Source: JBAXGW01 sp037139195
GTDB taxonomy: Bacteria; Bacteroidota; Bacteroidia; Bacteroidales; JAHJDW01
Direction: 5' to 3'
Assembly (NCBI GenBank): GCA_037139195.1
Contig: JBAXGW010000025.1
Span: 1-56,469, forward strand
Length of the DNA stretch: 56,469 nt
The notes beneath the pieces are model-generated. The model searched no databases. It was not told the origin of the DNA and saw only the letters and a program-made list of their open reading frames with translations. Of the stretch, positions 28,623 to 36,725 are shown in pieces (within the stretch, counting starts at the first letter, position 1; each line of letters starts with the position of its first letter). Position numbers and translations under genes: made by a program.

Positions 28623-29618
28623 TTGGAAACTGTAGTAAGCGGAATTAGGTCAACAGGAAATTTGCATTTAGGCAATTATTTTGGCGCAATTAAAAACTTT
28701 GTTAAGATGCAACACGAGCAACGTTGCTTCTTCTTTATAGCCGATTATCATTCATTAACAACCCATCCAACACCTGCCGATTTACACGGCAATGTAAAAC
28801 AAGTGTTGGTAGAATACTTAGCTGCTGGCATCGATCCAAATGTGGCTACAATTTTTGTGCAAAGCGATGTGCCCGAAGTTACAGAACTATACTTGCTTCT
28901 AAATATGAATGCGTATTTGGGCGAACTCGAACGCTGTACTTCTTTCAAAGAAAAAATAAGAAAACAAACAGAAAACGTAAATGCTGGATTATTAACTTAT
29001 CCAACGCTTATGGCTGCTGATATTCTTTTACACAAAGCATCGAAAGTGCCTGTAGGAAAAGACCAAGAACAACATCTTGAAATGACACGCACATTTGCAC
29101 GTCGTTTCAACAATATGTATGGGGTTAATTATTTCCCAGAGCCTGTTGCATACAACTTTGGTGAAGAATTAATTAAAATACCAGGATTAGATGGGAATGG
29201 CAAGATGGGAAAATCGGAAGGTGCTGCAAATGCTATATTCTTGGGCGAAGAGCCCGAATCTATTCGCAAAAAAGTAATGCGTGCAGTAACTGATTCAGGA
29301 CCTACAATTCAAAATTCAGAAAAGCCAGAATCTATACAAAATCTATTTACTCTAATGAATGTCGTTTCTTCGCCAGATACAGTAAAGTTTTTTGAAGAAC
29401 AATATAATAATTGCTCGGTAAGATATGGCGATTTGAAAAAACAGTTGGCTGAAGATATGATTATCTTTACTTCTCCACTTCGCGAAAAAATAAATGATTT
29501 AAAATCGAATAGCGAATTGTTGCGAAAAGTAGCACACGAAGGCGCTGAGAAAGCTCGTGCCAGTGCTTCACAAACAATAAAAGAAGTAAGAGAAATTATT
29601 GGATTTAAACGGTTTTAA
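28623..29618 (+). CDS. trpS: Tryptophanyl-tRNA synthetase
   Basis: This class I synthetase charges tRNA-Trp. The 331-residue length is normal. The N-terminus carries V-V-S-G-I-R-S-T-G-N-L-H-L-G-N-Y, with the HIGH-type motif H-L-G-N, and K-M-G-K-S-E-G is the KMSKS-type loop. The only start consistent with a complete N-terminal strand is a TTG at 28623, because an in-frame TAA lies at 28608-28610 and no ATG or GTG intervenes. A TAAATTTG box 24 bp upstream supports this start. The small membrane protein gene begins 4 bp after the stop. Confidence 0.96.
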   Translation: METVVSGIRSTGNLHLGNYFGAIKNFVKMQHEQRCFFFIADYHSLTTHPTPADLHGNVKQVLVEYLAAGIDPNVATIFVQSDVPEVTELYLLLNMNAYLGELERCTSFKEKIRKQTENVNAGLLTYPTLMAADILLHKASKVPVGKDQEQHLEMTRTFARRFNNMYGVNYFPEPVAYNFGEELIKIPGLDGNGKMGKSEGAANAIFLGEEPESIRKKVMRAVTDSGPTIQNSEKPESIQNLFTLMNVVSSPDTVKFFEEQYNNCSVRYGDLKKQLAEDMIIFTSPLREKINDLKSNSELLRKVAHEGAEKARASASQTIKEVREIIGFKRF

Positions 29619-29622
29619 ATAA

Positions 29623-29958
29623 ATGAAACCGATAAAAAAACTGTCAGGAGTTTCAATTTGGTTAATGCGATTAGGCATACTGCTATTTGCATTTGCTTTT
29701 ATGGGAGCCCAAATAAAAGAGCCGCAATTTACCAATCCTGATTTTTGGTTGTCGTTTATTTTTATAATAGGCGCTGTATTGCTTTTTGCTGGCAGTTTAG
29801 CCGAAGGTCCAAATTTAACAGTTTGGGGCGGACTAACGGTTTCGTTGGCTTCGTTGATAAAAATTGGGATAAGTTATCCAAATATTTTAAATCACAACAA
29901 TGCATTAATGCTGTTGATGTTAGCTGTTGGAATGTTTTTTATTTCATTGGGAAAATAA
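29623..29958 (+). CDS. Small membrane protein, function unknown
   Basis: The protein has 111 residues with four predicted membrane segments: about residues 12-29, 43-62, 66-84 and 93-109. It has no signal peptide and no motif I know. It starts 4 bp after trpS and is probably in the same transcript. The composition is normal for an inner-membrane protein and the frame is well separated from its neighbours, so it is likely real. Confidence 0.7.
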   Translation: MKPIKKLSGVSIWLMRLGILLFAFAFMGAQIKEPQFTNPDFWLSFIFIIGAVLLFAGSLAEGPNLTVWGGLTVSLASLIKIGISYPNILNHNNALMLLMLAVGMFFISLGK

Positions 29959-29987
29959 AAAATTTGATTTAAAAAAGATATGGTCAA

Positions 29988-30037
29988 TTTCTTTGGGCTA
30001 AAGCCCAAAGAAAACAAAAACAATTTGGGCTTTAGCC
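29988..30037. repeat. Palindromic intergenic repeat with inverted partial copy
   Basis: CTTTGGGCT-AA-AGCCCAAAG at 29991-30010, extended by TTT/AAA to 12-bp arms, is followed at 30025-30037 by TTGGGCTTTAGCC, an exact inverted copy of 29996-30008. This resembles a dispersed repeat I recall from several Bacteroidota genomes. It ends 16 bp before hflX, so it may affect that gene's leader or end the trpS transcript. Confidence 0.75.
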
Positions 30038-30053
30038 TAATTAAAAAACAAAA

Positions 30054-31250
30054 ATGGAAAAGAGCAATTCAACAGAAATATTACAAGAAAAAGCTGTTTT
30101 AGTAGGGTTAATAACCCAACAGCAAGACGAAACTGAGGCTAAAGAATATCTTGATGAATTAGCTTTTCTAGCTGATACTGCTGGAGCATTAACAGTTAAA
30201 AGATTTATGCAACGTCTGCCTTACCCAAACTCAAAAACATTTGTTGGGCAGGGAAAATTGGACGAAATAAAACTTTTCATTGAAGAAAACAAAATAAATT
30301 TAGCTATTTTCGATGATGAGCTTTCGCCATCGCAATTAAGAAACATCGAACGCGAATTGAAATGCAAAATATTGGATAGAAACATTTTGATTCTGGATAT
30401 ATTCGCCAATCGTGCACGCACTTCGCATGCAAAAGCCCAAGTAGAATTGGCTCAAATGCAGTATATGCTGCCTCGCCTAACTCGTATGTGGACACATCTT
30501 GAGCGTCAAAAAGGCGGAATTGGGATGCGTGGTCCAGGAGAAAAAGAAATTGAAACTGACCGACGTATTATTCGTGATAAAATTGCACTTTTAAAAGAAA
30601 AATTAGAGCTAATTGATCGCCAAATGTCAACTCAGCGACAAAACAGAGGGCAGTTTGTACGTGTTGCCTTGGTTGGCTATACCAATGTGGGCAAATCTAC
30701 ATTGATGAATTTATTGAGTAAATCGGAAGTTTTTGCCGAAAACAAATTGTTTGCAACGCTAGATACCACTGTTAGAAAGGTTGTAATAAACAGCTTGCCT
30801 TTTCTTTTGTGCGATACCGTTGGTTTCATTAGAAAATTGCCCCACAGTTTGGTCGAATCTTTTAAATCAACTCTTGATGAAGTTCGCGAAGCCGACGTAT
30901 TAGTACATGTAATTGATATTTCGCATCCTGGATTTGAAGAGCAAATTGAAGTAGTTACCCAAACACTACAAGAAATAAACGCTTCAAATAAACCATCAAT
31001 TTATTTATTTAATAAGATTGATGCATACCGATTTACGCCAAAAGATGAAGATGATTTAACGCCTGAAACTAAAGAAAATTACAGTTTAGAATTTTTGCAA
31101 AATACGTGGATAGCCAAAAATAACTTGCCAGCCATATTTATTTCAGCAAAAAGCAGCGAAAATATTCAAGATTTAAAAGACACACTTTATGAGTTGGTGA
31201 AGAAAATCCACATGCAACGCTATCCTAATAATACCTATTATTTATCATAA
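30054..31250 (+). CDS. hflX: Ribosome-associated GTPase HflX
   Basis: HflX is a translation-factor GTPase that splits stalled ribosomes under stress. The protein has 398 residues. The N-terminal HflX domain (to ~165) has F-V-G-Q-G-K-L-D-E and D-D-E-L-S-P-S-Q-L-R-N-I-E, followed by the glycine-rich linker G-G-I-G-M-R-G-P-G-E-K-E-I-E-T-D-R-R. The G domain has G-Y-T-N-V-G-K-S-T (G1), a T in D-T-T-V-R (G2), D-T-V-G-F (G3) and N-K-I-D (G4). The C-terminus is short. It begins just after a palindromic repeat and is the last gene before the peptidase. Confidence 0.96.
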   Translation: MEKSNSTEILQEKAVLVGLITQQQDETEAKEYLDELAFLADTAGALTVKRFMQRLPYPNSKTFVGQGKLDEIKLFIEENKINLAIFDDELSPSQLRNIERELKCKILDRNILILDIFANRARTSHAKAQVELAQMQYMLPRLTRMWTHLERQKGGIGMRGPGEKEIETDRRIIRDKIALLKEKLELIDRQMSTQRQNRGQFVRVALVGYTNVGKSTLMNLLSKSEVFAENKLFATLDTTVRKVVINSLPFLLCDTVGFIRKLPHSLVESFKSTLDEVREADVLVHVIDISHPGFEEQIEVVTQTLQEINASNKPSIYLFNKIDAYRFTPKDEDDLTPETKENYSLEFLQNTWIAKNNLPAIFISAKSSENIQDLKDTLYELVKKIHMQRYPNNTYYLS

Positions 31251-31352
31251 GCGGGATTATTCAAATCTTAATGTTTTGTTAAAGCCATAGATAATTCGTT
31301 TTTGTTTAGTATTTTTGTTTTGTTAAATAATTTAAGAACCCAAAAATATCAA

Positions 31353-33053
31353 ATGAAGAGAGTTTATTTTTTAGCAGGCATTTTACTTGCCGGAATCGTT
31401 GTTTTCAGCGGTTGTAAAAAGAAAGAAAAAGATATGAATAAAGAACTACAAGAATTCATTACGCAGTACGAAGGAAAAGTTATTCCTTTGTTCAAAGAAG
31501 CTTCATTAGCAAGTTGGAACGCCGAAATCACGGGCAAAGAAGAAGATTTTAACAAAGCCGCAGAGTTGGGCATTAAAATAAACACTATTTTTACAAATAA
31601 AGAAGACTTCAAAAAACTTAAAGAATTTAAAGAATCGGGTAAAGTAACAGATTCTTTATTGCTTCGTCAATTAGATGATTTATATAATTCTTATTTAAGC
31701 AGTCAGGCCGACCCTAAGAAATTAGAAGAAATTATTCGCGAAGAATCAAAGGTTTCACAGAAATACAACACCTATAGAGCAAAAATTGGGAATAAAGAAT
31801 ATTCAGACAATGAGATAGAGGATATTTTGAAAAACTCTACCAATTCTGATTCTTTAAAAGCCGCTTGGGAAGCTTCAAAACAAATAGGCGCCTTAGTTGC
31901 TGCTGATGTAATTAAATTAGCAAAACTGCGTAATGAAATTGCAAAATCTATTGGTTTTAGCAATTATCATGAAATGAGTTTAAAACTTGGCGACCAAGAT
32001 CCACAAGAAATAAATAAAATTTTTGATGAATTAGATTCATTAACAAAGGATGCTTTTGCTACATTAAAAGGCGAAATGGATGATTACTTTGCTAAACGCT
32101 ACGGCATTAAAAAAGAAGAATTACGTCCTTGGCACTATCAAAACCGTTTCTTTCAAGAAGCTCCAAAAATCTATAGCGTAAATTTCGACACGTATTATGC
32201 AAATCAAAACCTTGAAACGCTTACTGCAAAGTACTTTAATGGAATTGGACTTCCTGTTGAAGCTATTATGAAAGCATCCGATTTATACGAAAAAGAAGGT
32301 AAAAGTCAACATGCATTTTGTACTCATATTGATGGACAAGGCGATGTTAGAATACTTTGCAACATCAAACCTAATGAATACTGGATGAATACGATGTTAC
32401 ACGAATTTGGACATGGCGTTTATGACAAATACCTTGACTTTAATTTGCCTTATTCATTAAGAAATGCTGCTCATACTTTTACTACCGAAGCTATTGCTAT
32501 GATGTTTGGAAGAATGGCAACAAATGGTCAATGGTTAAAAGACAATGTTGGAATAAAAGAAGAAGAAAAACAAAAAATTGCCGAAATTGGATTTAAATCA
32601 CTTCAATTACAACAATTAACATTCAGTCGCTGGTCGCAAGTAATGTATCGTTTCGAAAAAGGAATGTACGAAAATCCTGATCAAGACTTAAACAAACTAT
32701 GGTGGGATTTAGTTGAGAAATATCAAATGCTAAAACGTCCAGAAGGCAGAAATTCAGCAGATTGGGCTTCTAAAAATCATATTGCAACATCTCCTTGCTA
32801 TTACCACAACTATTTATTGGGCGAACTATTAGCATCGCAACTGCATAATTACATTGTAACAAATATTATTAAATCCGACGATTTCTTAAATCAGAGTTAT
32901 TCAAATAATAAAGAAGTTGGCGCTTACTTAAAAACAAAAGTTTTTGAGCCAGGTTCGAAATACCAATGGAATACAATGATAGAAAAAGCTACAGGCGAAA
33001 AGTTAACAGCAAAATATTACGCAAAACAATTTGTTAGCTCTCTTAAAAAATAA
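31353..33053 (+). CDS. Zinc metallopeptidase lipoprotein (M2/M3-like gluzincin)
   Basis: The protein has 566 residues from ATG 31353. An ATG 51 bp upstream would put 17 residues before the signal peptide and is rejected. The leader MKRVYFLAGILLAGIVVFSGC has the lipobox F-S-G-C, so it is a lipoprotein, probably facing the periplasm. The zinc site is H-E-F-G-H at residues 350-354, with the third ligand likely Glu379 in T-T-E-A-I-A. Spacing and context (L-R-N-A-A-H-T-F-T-T-E-A) recall peptidyl-dipeptidase family M2, while H-E-F-G-H is typical of M3. The helical N-terminal half fits either. It should trim oligopeptides. A strong terminator follows at 33100-33136. Confidence 0.85.
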   Translation: MKRVYFLAGILLAGIVVFSGCKKKEKDMNKELQEFITQYEGKVIPLFKEASLASWNAEITGKEEDFNKAAELGIKINTIFTNKEDFKKLKEFKESGKVTDSLLLRQLDDLYNSYLSSQADPKKLEEIIREESKVSQKYNTYRAKIGNKEYSDNEIEDILKNSTNSDSLKAAWEASKQIGALVAADVIKLAKLRNEIAKSIGFSNYHEMSLKLGDQDPQEINKIFDELDSLTKDAFATLKGEMDDYFAKRYGIKKEELRPWHYQNRFFQEAPKIYSVNFDTYYANQNLETLTAKYFNGIGLPVEAIMKASDLYEKEGKSQHAFCTHIDGQGDVRILCNIKPNEYWMNTMLHEFGHGVYDKYLDFNLPYSLRNAAHTFTTEAIAMMFGRMATNGQWLKDNVGIKEEEKQKIAEIGFKSLQLQQLTFSRWSQVMYRFEKGMYENPDQDLNKLWWDLVEKYQMLKRPEGRNSADWASKNHIATSPCYYHNYLLGELLASQLHNYIVTNIIKSDDFLNQSYSNNKEVGAYLKTKVFEPGSKYQWNTMIEKATGEKLTAKYYAKQFVSSLKK

Positions 33054-33099
33054 ATAGGGTTACATAAAACATAAAATTGAACTGTATCCCATTAAAACA

Positions 33100-33136
33100 A
33101 AAAGACATTCGCCAAACGCGGATGTCTTTTTTATTA
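33100..33136 (+). terminator. Rho-independent terminator after the metallopeptidase
   Basis: AAAAGACATTCGC (33100-33112) pairs with GCGGATGTCTTTT (33118-33130) around a CAAAC loop, with one G-T pair, and is followed by T residues. Confidence 0.85.
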
Positions 33137-33184
33137 CCTAATAATTCTTTCTACTTGTAGAATAACAATATTTGTAAAGCTTAT

Positions 33185-33412
33185 TCAGAAATAGCATATA
33201 TTTTTAAGCTTTTCTTGATTTTTTTTTAATATCAACGACATTCTGAAAATCGTATGATAAAGAGTGATAAAACGCACGCCTTCGTCTGTTAATTTCATGC
33301 TTCCGTTGTCAACTGAGCCTCTACGTTTTTCAATTAACGAAAAGCCAAGCATATACTCGCATATTTTTAATCACCTCAGGCTTTTCTATAGCTTATCCTT
33401 AATTTGCAAAAT
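33185..33412 (-). pseudogene. Decayed ModE/LysR-like winged-helix DNA-binding domain
   Basis: Read on the minus strand, about 75 codons show the core of a ModE-type winged helix, in pieces: L-R-I-S-Y-R-K-A, then an in-frame TGA where Trp is expected, then V-I-K-N-M in another frame, then E-Y-M-L-G-F-S-L-I-E-K-R-R-G-S-V-D-N-G-S and M-K-L-T-D-E-G-V-R-F back in the first frame, to a stop at 33185. The family pattern is I-S-Y-R-K-A-W-x-L-I-K-x-M...L-G-x-P-L-I-E, then G-G-x-S-x-L-T-x-E-G. The N-terminus is lost against the end of the S46 gene. It is non-functional as it stands. Confidence 0.72.
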
Positions 33413-33416
33413 ACTG

Positions 33417-35600
33417 TTAGTTAATTTTTAACTCATCAATAATATTCTGAGCTCCTGCAAATTTGTCTATTATAAACAAAACATAGCGTATGTCAACTGA
33501 TATACAACGTTGATATCTTTCTGAATATGAAATATCTCCACTCATTGCCTCCCAATTACCATCAAATGCAATGCCTATTAACTCTCCTTTGCCATTTATT
33601 ACAGGGCTTCCAGAATTTCCACCTGTAATATCATTAGAACTAATAAAGCAAACATTCATTACCCCATCTTTGCCATATCTGCCGTAGTCTTTATTTTTAT
33701 ACAGCTGCTTTAACTTGCTAGGAACAATAAACTCTTCATTTGCAGTATCTTCTTTTGCCATTAAACCATCCATAGTTGTAAAGTAATCGTATCTAACTGC
33801 ATCTGAAGGGTAGCAGTCTTCAACTTTTCCATAAGTAAGTCGCATAGTTGAGTTTGCATCTGCATAGAAATTTTTATCGGCATTCATTTGCATTAAACCT
33901 TTAACAAAAAGACGCTGTGCTTTATTTAAACTGTTTTGAGCCGCATTAATTTCAGAATTAATATCAAAATATTTTCCAATAAATGAAGTCATTATTTGAT
34001 AACCCAAATCTTTTTCTAAAACTTTTATCGATGGCTTTGCAAAAAAATTAGTTAATCGAGCTTTATCAGCAAAAATTGATTTAGCATAAAGTTCATTTGC
34101 AAATTTTTGAATAGAACCTTTATATTTCTTTTCAATAGTATTAAAAATATCTGGAAGCTGTTCCTTTGGTATGTCGGAAACAAATAAACCCATTAATTCA
34201 ACAAATAGTTTTTTATCTACGTTTACGTCGTAATCTTTAAAGAATTTTTCTGAATCTTTTAAAAAATTTGCACTTATTTGATTTAACTTTTCTTTATTAT
34301 CGGGTGTTGTAGACAGAACACTATGAAAATCGGAGCTCACAGGCGATAAACCGAAAGAAAAAAACAAAACTTCAGGACCCTGAAATCCAGCTTCTTCAAT
34401 GTAAGTAGAAAGTTTGTTATACTTTGAAATAATAGAATAAGCATCTGAAATATCACTTATAACATTTCCATAAATTTGCTTTCTGTCGTCATTTAAGTTT
34501 ATCCAGCTTGCAAATTTCTTTTCTAATGCTTCTCTTTCGGCAAAAACATTTTGGCGTTTCAACTGCTTTGTCGACCCAATAAAATATTTATAATAGTTAG
34601 ATGTGGAAGCATATTTTGATGCATATTGAATTTTTGTTGCAGGATTGCTATTCATTGCAATAGACATTACATCTAATTTTCTATTTCTAATCTTAACGAT
34701 AGAAGGATTTGTTTGTTCTATAGCTAATTTAACGCCAAAAGAAGAAAGAAAACGCTCCGTTGAACCCGGAAATCCCATAACGATAGAAATGTCGTTTTCT
34801 TTATATCCTGATATTGAAATTGGCAAAGAATGTTTTGGTGTAAAAGGAACATTTGTTTTGGAATAGCCAGTTGATTTATTTTTAGCATCGTTATATACTC
34901 TTAATAACGAAAAATCACCCGTATGACGTGGCCACATCCAATTATCGGTATCGCCACCAAAGCGGCCTATTGATGATGGAGGAGCACCAACTAATCTAAC
35001 ATCTTCTTTTACGTCGTAAACAAATAGATAATACTCGTTTCCTTCAAAAAAACTAGTCACACTTGCGGTAAAATGATTGCTCTCGCTCGCTTCGCGGGTA
35101 ATTACATTAATAATTTCCTGTTCTTTCGATAAACGTTGAGCTTCTGTCATATCAGGAGTAAAATTTTTAAGCACTCGTTCGGTAACATCTTCCATTCTAA
35201 CAAGAAATACAGCAGCCATATCTTCTATTGGAAGCTCCTCTGCCTTTTTCATCGCCCAAAAACCATTGCTCAAATAATCTTGACTCACACTGCTTTGAGT
35301 TTGTAAAGCATCAAAAGCGCAATGATGATTGGTTAAAAGCAATCCTTCATTTGATATAACTTCGGCTGTACAGAAAAAATCGGTAGGAGTTGATTTATCA
35401 GCTAATCCAACAATTGCATCTTTAAGCGATGAGTTATTTATGCTATAAATTTCGTCGGGAGTAAGTTGGAGACCCATTTTTTGCATATCGACGTAATTAA
35501 GTCGTTTGATAAGCATTGGTAGCCACATTCCTTCATCGGCAAAAAGGTTTGTATTAAAAAAAATGGTAAAAAGCAAGATCGTAGAAAATATTTTCTTCAT
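33417..35600 (-). CDS. S46-family dipeptidyl peptidase, DPP7-like
   Basis: This is a periplasmic serine peptidase that removes dipeptides from the N-termini of oligopeptides, a major route of peptide use in Bacteroidota. The protein has 727 residues with a signal peptide (MKKIFSTILLFTIFFNTNLFA) and D-E-G-M-W-L-P. Catalytic elements are T-N-H-H-C at 90-94, G-G-D-T-D-N-W-M-W-P-R-H-T-G-D-F at 215-230 and Ser663 in G-G-N-S-G-S-P. The residue 18 after the serine is Gly681 (F-D-G-N-W-E). In this family Gly at that position goes with hydrophobic P1 preference (DPP7) and Arg with acidic preference (DPP11). It is divergent from the methyltransferase gene and probably monocistronic. Confidence 0.93.
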   Translation of the reverse strand: MKKIFSTILLFTIFFNTNLFADEGMWLPMLIKRLNYVDMQKMGLQLTPDEIYSINNSSLKDAIVGLADKSTPTDFFCTAEVISNEGLLLTNHHCAFDALQTQSSVSQDYLSNGFWAMKKAEELPIEDMAAVFLVRMEDVTERVLKNFTPDMTEAQRLSKEQEIINVITREASESNHFTASVTSFFEGNEYYLFVYDVKEDVRLVGAPPSSIGRFGGDTDNWMWPRHTGDFSLLRVYNDAKNKSTGYSKTNVPFTPKHSLPISISGYKENDISIVMGFPGSTERFLSSFGVKLAIEQTNPSIVKIRNRKLDVMSIAMNSNPATKIQYASKYASTSNYYKYFIGSTKQLKRQNVFAEREALEKKFASWINLNDDRKQIYGNVISDISDAYSIISKYNKLSTYIEEAGFQGPEVLFFSFGLSPVSSDFHSVLSTTPDNKEKLNQISANFLKDSEKFFKDYDVNVDKKLFVELMGLFVSDIPKEQLPDIFNTIEKKYKGSIQKFANELYAKSIFADKARLTNFFAKPSIKVLEKDLGYQIMTSFIGKYFDINSEINAAQNSLNKAQRLFVKGLMQMNADKNFYADANSTMRLTYGKVEDCYPSDAVRYDYFTTMDGLMAKEDTANEEFIVPSKLKQLYKNKDYGRYGKDGVMNVCFISSNDITGGNSGSPVINGKGELIGIAFDGNWEAMSGDISYSERYQRCISVDIRYVLFIIDKFAGAQNIIDELKIN

Positions 35601-35778
35601 AAAAAGATTTAAAAAACGTTAAATTTCAGAATACAAATTTGCAGATTTTGATTCGGATAAAAAAGTATTATATTGAAATAAGTCTGTGATTTATACAAAT
35701 AAATGGTGAATAAGTTTGTTTATAAGCTCTGATTAGTGTTTTTTTTTATTAAGTCTTTCAGTCCACGCTTAAATTATT

Positions 35779-35786
35779 TATCTTTG
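35779..35786 (+). promoter_or_regulatory. Candidate -7 box of the methyltransferase gene
   Basis: TATCTTTG matches TAnnTTTG and lies 22 bp before the ATG at 35809. No clear -33 TTTG is seen. Confidence 0.4.
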
Positions 35787-35808
35787 CCAATTCCTTTAGA
35801 AAATAAGA

Positions 35809-36582
35809 ATGAGAACTTTTATTAAATTTTTAGTCCGCAATATTCCTCGCCATTGGCTTATTAGATTTAGCTATATTTTTAGTGGTATTATTGCTTGGTT
35901 TTACCGTGGCGACAAGCATTACTGTCCTATATGCGAAGGCAAATTCAATAAAATGCTACCTTACGGAAATAACGCAGGTGTAAATCGCCTTTGTCCTAAG
36001 TGCTTATCACTTGAACGCCATCGATTATTGTGGATGTATTTTAAGGAAAAAACAAATCTTTTTACCGAGAATTTGAAAGTTCTTCACGTTGCTCCAGAAC
36101 AACCTTTTGTTGGCAGATTTAGAAAAATGAAAAACCTAAATTATACCACTGCCGATCTTATTTCGCCTTTGGCTGATGTAAAGTTAGACATTCAGAATAT
36201 GCCATTTGAAGATAATTCTTTTGATGTTTTTATCTGCAACCACGTATTAGAACATGTTCCCGACGAGTTAAAAGCGCTAAGCGAAGTTTATCGGATACTT
36301 AAACCAGGTGGTTGGGCTATTTTGCAAGTGCCAATAAACTATTCATTAGAAAAAACGTATGAAGACCCTTCAATTACTGACCCTAAAGAAAGAGAAAAAC
36401 ATTTTGGACAATACGATCATTTACGTTATCATGGCTTGGATTATCAACAACGCTTGGAAAAAGGCGGATTTAAAGTAATTCCTGAAAAATTCTATGCTGA
36501 ATTTGATACTACACAAACCGAATATATGAGATTATCGAAATTTGGGGAGAATGAAGTTATTTTTAAGTGTGTGAAGGAGTAA
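35809..36582 (+). CDS. Class I SAM-dependent methyltransferase with zinc-ribbon N-terminus
   Basis: The protein has 257 residues. After a short hydrophobic N-terminus, residues ~43-67 hold C-P-I-C and C-P-K-C, a likely zinc ribbon, followed by S-L-E-R-H-R. The methyltransferase domain has V-L-H-V-A-P-E (motif I variant), a D-I-Q-N-M-P-F-E-D-N-S-F-D-V-F-I-C-N-H-V-L-E-H-V core and R-I-L-K-P-G-G-W. Similar proteins often sit in glycan or lipid modification loci, but the substrate is unknown. It stands alone between the S46 peptidase and asnS. Confidence 0.85.
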   Translation: MRTFIKFLVRNIPRHWLIRFSYIFSGIIAWFYRGDKHYCPICEGKFNKMLPYGNNAGVNRLCPKCLSLERHRLLWMYFKEKTNLFTENLKVLHVAPEQPFVGRFRKMKNLNYTTADLISPLADVKLDIQNMPFEDNSFDVFICNHVLEHVPDELKALSEVYRILKPGGWAILQVPINYSLEKTYEDPSITDPKEREKHFGQYDHLRYHGLDYQQRLEKGGFKVIPEKFYAEFDTTQTEYMRLSKFGENEVIFKCVKE

Positions 36583-36589
36583 TTGAGAA

Positions 36590-36660
36590 GTAAGAATTAA
36601 GAATCAAGGAGTAAGAAGAAAGAATTCTGAAGTCTGAATTCAGAAGCCAGAATGCCTACG
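36590..36660. repeat. Low-complexity intergenic repeat-like element
   Basis: A purine-rich run of AAGTAAGAATTAAGAA-type words is followed by TTCTGAA-GTCTGAA-TTCAGAA (an inverted pair with a TCTGAATTCAGA palindrome). Such elements recur between genes in some Bacteroidota. No second copy is in this window, so this is a tentative call. Confidence 0.4.
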
Positions 36661-36725
36661 AGTTATATAAACCCCTGAAAGTGTTTATATTAAAAGAAAC
36701 AATAAAATTTACAACATAAATTATT

